From NCBI GenBank assembly GCA_000437255.1, contig FR899104.1, positions 47,801 to 54,709 of the forward strand: 6,909 bases of DNA, read 5' to 3'. Below, piece after piece: positions 4,809-6,909 of this stretch (its first letter is position 1; each line of letters starts with the position of its first letter). The notes beneath the pieces are model-generated. The model was not told the DNA's origin. It saw only the letters and a list, made by a program, of their open reading frames with translations, and ran no database searches. Origin of the DNA: Ruminococcus sp. CAG:403. GTDB lineage: Bacteria; Bacillota; Clostridia; Oscillospirales; Ruminococcaceae. The position numbers and the translations under genes were made by a program.

Positions 4809-4834
4809 TAGAGAATCAGGCTCTGAATAGAACC

Positions 4835-4885
4835 ATGACGAAAGGAGCACTACAGCAAACAATTGCTGTAGCAACAAAACCATGA
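4835..4885 (+). CDS. Possible 16-residue leader ORF overlapping the murI start
   Basis: ATG at 4835 opens MTKGALQQTIAVATKP and stops at TGA 4883-4885, which overlaps the murI ATG as ATGA, the classic layout for translational coupling. The ORF spans the AAAGGAG and hairpin that precede murI. Against it, only a weak AGG (4818-4820) lies upstream, and so short an ORF can occur by chance. The peptide matches no family I know. Confidence 0.25.
   Translation: MTKGALQQTIAVATKP
4841..4871 (+). promoter_or_regulatory. murI ribosome binding site followed by a hairpin
   Basis: The only good Shine-Dalgarno sequence, AAAGGAG (4841-4847), is 34 bases from the murI ATG, too far for normal use. Between them lies a perfect 9-bp hairpin, CTACAGCAA/TTGCTGTAG (4850-4858 with 4863-4871) with a 4-base loop. 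If folded, it shortens the effective gap to about 12 bases. There is no T tract, so it is not a terminator. Confidence 0.6.
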
Positions 4886-5685
4886 AACGAGATGCCATTG
4901 GCGTATTTGATTCTGGAATGGGCGGTCTGACAGCGGTCAAGGAACTGAATCGAATTTTGCCTCATGAAAATATTATCTATTTCGGCGATACGGCAAGAGT
5001 GCCGTACGGCAGCAGAAGCCCGGAAACCGTTTGGAAATACGCACAGGAAGACGTTGCTTTCCTGCGAAAGTATTCCGTTAAGATGATTATTGCAGCTTGC
5101 GGAACAGTTAGTTCGATTGTAGGCAATCGTCCGCTGGTGCAGGATATGCCGTTTACCGGTGTTATTTATCCAACCGTAGATGCAGCTTGTGCAGCCACCA
5201 AAACCGGACGCATTGGCGTAATTGGAACGCCGGCCACAGTACGCAGCAGCAGCTATCAGAATGCCATTTTAGAACGCAATCCGGATTGGTTTGTAATTGC
5301 GCAGGCCTGTCCGCTGTTTGTACACTTGGTGGAAAACGGTTATACCGATCGGGAAAATCCAGTTACCAAGCTTGTGGCGCAGGAGTACTTGGAGCCGATT
5401 CGAAAAGCTGGTGTCGATACCTTAATTATGGGCTGTACCCATTATCCTGTGATCCGGGAGATTATTCAGGATGAGCTGGGGCCGGATGTTACCTTGATTT
5501 CCTCCGGTGCGGAAGCGGCTAACTATGCAAAACGCTGCTTGGAAGAGCAGGACTTACTGACAGATTGTACGGAAAAAGGTCACAATACCTATTATGTGAG
5601 TGATAGTGTCACGATGTTTGAAGAAAATGCCCGTCATTTTCTGGGGGAAGACGTTGTGGGAGATGTGTTCCGCAGCAGTTTTTGA
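4882..5685 (+). CDS. murI: Glutamate racemase
   Basis: This enzyme converts L-Glu to the D-Glu used by MurD in peptidoglycan synthesis, a cofactor-independent two-base reaction with two cysteines. The 267-residue product has the N-terminal GVFDSGMGGLT (7-17, with Asp10 and Ser11), DTARVPYG (36-43), the first catalytic Cys73 in AACGTVSS, and the second in GCTHYP (Cys185, His187). QACPLFVHLVENG (141-153) is also typical. Family members usually have Asn after the first cysteine (CNT); here it is Gly74. The start matches the family's MKxxAIGVFDSG opening, although the Shine-Dalgarno is unusually far away behind a hairpin. It follows ddl and its stop adjoins the ribosome site of the next gene, so all are probably co-transcribed. 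Confidence 0.95.
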   Translation: MKRDAIGVFDSGMGGLTAVKELNRILPHENIIYFGDTARVPYGSRSPETVWKYAQEDVAFLRKYSVKMIIAACGTVSSIVGNRPLVQDMPFTGVIYPTVDAACAATKTGRIGVIGTPATVRSSSYQNAILERNPDWFVIAQACPLFVHLVENGYTDRENPVTKLVAQEYLEPIRKAGVDTLIMGCTHYPVIREIIQDELGPDVTLISSGAEAANYAKRCLEEQDLLTDCTEKGHNTYYVSDSVTMFEENARHFLGEDVVGDVFRSSF

Positions 5686-5696
5686 GGAGGCCGTAC

Positions 5697-6116
5697 ATGA
5701 AACAGGTACTGATCAAAATGACCAGCATTCAAGTCGCAGAAGACGACAAAAATGAAACTGAGCTGACAACAGAGGGTTCTTTTGAGCGCCTGGGCAACAC
5801 TTGGAAGATTTCCTATGAAGATTCCAGTGCAACCGGATTTGAAGGCTCTGTTACAACGATTGAAGTGGACGGCAGCAAGATGGTATCCATTGAGCGAACT
5901 GGCACCTCCGCTTCCAATCTGATGATTGAAAAAGGAAAAAAGCACTACTGCCTATATGATACGCCATATGGTGATATGACGGTTGGAATCTTTACCCATC
6001 AGATTCAGAATCACTTAAATGACGTAGGCGGTACGCTGCACTTTAAATATACTGTGGACATCAATTCTGCGTTTATGTCCGATAATGAAATCTATTTGGA
6101 TGTGCAGGATCTTTAA
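5697..6116 (+). CDS. DUF1934 (YwiB-like) beta-barrel protein, function unknown
   Basis: This 139-residue protein matches the DUF1934 family, small calycin-like beta barrels found mainly in Bacillota. Visible landmarks are WKISYEDSSATGFEGSVTTI (36-55), SIERTGTSASNLMIEKG (64-80), YDTPYGDMTVGIFT (87-100) and a C-terminal GGTLHFKYTVDINS (111-124) followed by alternating strand residues. There is no signal peptide or membrane segment, so it is probably cytosolic. The ATG at 5697 is chosen for GAGGAGG (5684-5690); a TTG at 5682 in the same frame overlaps the murI stop and lacks a site. Bacillus subtilis ywiB is likewise next to argS, which supports the call. No biochemical role is known to me, and none can be read from the sequence. 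Confidence 0.88.
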   Translation: MKQVLIKMTSIQVAEDDKNETELTTEGSFERLGNTWKISYEDSSATGFEGSVTTIEVDGSKMVSIERTGTSASNLMIEKGKKHYCLYDTPYGDMTVGIFTHQIQNHLNDVGGTLHFKYTVDINSAFMSDNEIYLDVQDL

Positions 6117-6211
6117 AAGATCGGCAGCCAGCGTTTGCTTTCCGTTTTGTCCATTTGAGTGATGATAGGGAAACAGGCTGAAAGATTACCAGAAAGAAAA
6201 GGAAGAAGAAT

Positions 6212-6909
6212 ATGGCAAATTGTATCAAACTTGCATCCGATGCACTGTATACCTTGATTTTGGAAGGATTGGGTCGCCTGGTAGCAGATCAGAAGCTCCC
6301 GGCAGAGCCAATTCCTGCTTTTAAAATTGAAATTCCGGCGGATAAAAGCCATGGGGATTTTGCTGCGAATGTTGCTATGGTCAGCGCAAAAGTGTTCCGA
6401 AAGGCACCACGTCAGATTGCGCAGCTGCTGGCGGAGGAACTGCACCTGGAAGGCAGCTTGTTTGATCGGGTTGAAATTGCTGGCCCTGGCTTTTTGAATT
6501 TCTTTCTGCGCAGAAGCTGGTTTTCCGATGTTCTGCGCTGTGTCCGGAAGGAACAGGGCGCATATGGCAAGACCAACATGGGCGCTGGAAAGCGTGTCCT
6601 AGTGGAATTCGTTTCTGCCAATCCGACTGGTCCGATGCATGTCGGCAATGCAAGAGGCGGCGCACTGGGAGATAGCCTGGCTGAGATTCTGGCATGGACA
6701 GGCTGTGACGTACAGCGGGAGTTTTATGTCAATGATGCCGGCAATCAGATTGAAAAGTTTGCAACTTCTTTGGAAGTGCGGTACTTACAGCAGTTCCAGG
6801 AAGGCATTGAGATGCCGGAAGATGCCTATCAGGGGGCAGATATTGTTGCACATGCACAGGCATTTGCAGCAGAAAATGGCGATCGTTATGTGCATTGCGA
6901 TGCCAAAGA
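6212..6909 (+). CDS. argS: Arginyl-tRNA synthetase, N-terminal part (cut by window edge)
   Basis: The first 232 codons are present and the frame runs off the right edge. This class I synthetase attaches arginine to tRNA-Arg. Residues 1 to about 100 form the ArgRS-specific N-terminal domain that recognises the tRNA D-loop region, with KSHGDFAANVAM at 45-56 as its usual motif. The catalytic Rossmann fold starts near 128, with EFVSANPTGPMHVGNARGG at 132-150. HVGN is the HIGH-type ATP site, here ending in Asn instead of the more common His. EFYVNDAGNQI (170-180) is also characteristic. The KMSKS-type loop and anticodon domain lie outside. AAGGAAG just upstream (about 6200) is a moderate ribosome site. 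The 95-base gap after the DUF1934 gene shows no T-box, promoter or terminator that I can support. Confidence 0.96.
   Translation, partial: MANCIKLASDALYTLILEGLGRLVADQKLPAEPIPAFKIEIPADKSHGDFAANVAMVSAKVFRKAPRQIAQLLAEELHLEGSLFDRVEIAGPGFLNFFLRRSWFSDVLRCVRKEQGAYGKTNMGAGKRVLVEFVSANPTGPMHVGNARGGALGDSLAEILAWTGCDVQREFYVNDAGNQIEKFATSLEVRYLQQFQEGIEMPEDAYQGADIVAHAQAFAAENGDRYVHCDAK

Noticed and set aside
4811..4825. AGAG...CTCT after ddl as a terminator
   Set aside because: It is a 4-bp stem with no T tract; ddl and murI are more likely co-transcribed.
5682..5696. TTG at 5682 as the start of the DUF1934 gene
   Set aside because: It overlaps the murI stop and has no ribosome binding site, whereas GAGGAGG sits six bases before the ATG at 5697.
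6108..6122. GATCTTTAAAAGATC inverted repeat at the end of the DUF1934 gene as a terminator
   Set aside because: The loop would be a single base, the stem is A/T-rich and there is no T tract after it, so it is not a credible terminator.
6117..6211. T-box or promoter ahead of argS
   Set aside because: The 95-base gap is too short for a T-box, and I see neither a conserved T-box sequence, a terminator nor a good -35/-10 pair.

Overview
This window is a core housekeeping locus from a low-to-moderate GC Gram-positive bacterium, most likely a clostridium (Bacillota, class Clostridia; an Oscillospiraceae-like source is my inference). The evidence is the gene order rpmG-secE-nusG-rplK-rplA-rplJ-rplL, strong AGGAGG-type ribosome binding sites, near-consensus vegetative promoters with a TGN extended -10, an L10 leader with an intrinsic attenuator, a four-cysteine L33, and a DUF1934 gene next to argS as in Bacillus. 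I see no mobile element, CRISPR array, tRNA or rRNA, and no new defence or biosynthetic system. The less ordinary content lies in the RNA leaders and promoters.

Minus strand, positions 1-3514 (read right to left): a promoter at 3486-3514 drives a structured leader and then rpmG (L33), secE (translocase subunit), nusG (elongation factor), rplK (L11) and rplA (L1), ending at a strong terminator (922-955). Just beyond it a second promoter (864-892) starts an L10-type autoregulatory leader with an attenuator (739-773), followed by rplJ (L10) and rplL (L7/L12, cut by the window edge). Two separate elements resembling L1 binding sites, each pairing GTGGGAG with TTACCAC, precede rplK and rplA. L1 may therefore control both genes of its operon from two sites, while L10 controls its own operon through the leader.

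Plus strand, positions 3604-6909: a promoter diverging from that of rpmG leads into ddl (D-Ala-D-Ala ligase), murI (glutamate racemase), a DUF1934 (YwiB-like) gene and argS (arginyl-tRNA synthetase, truncated by the window edge). Gaps are short and I see no terminator between them, so they probably form one transcript. Ddl and MurI supply D-Ala-D-Ala and D-Glu for peptidoglycan; DUF1934 and ArgS are a conserved pair with no obvious wall role.

The three promoters share an unusual layout: an A6 tract (in two cases inside a perfect TTTTTTGCAAAAAA palindrome), then an NGC or GAGC junction, a TTG-starting -35 box, a 17-bp spacer and a TGN extended -10. Other points worth checking are a hairpin plus possible 16-codon leader ORF between the murI Shine-Dalgarno sequence and its start, an Asn-to-Gly change beside the first catalytic cysteine of MurI, and a 12-bp direct repeat in the ddl 5' region.
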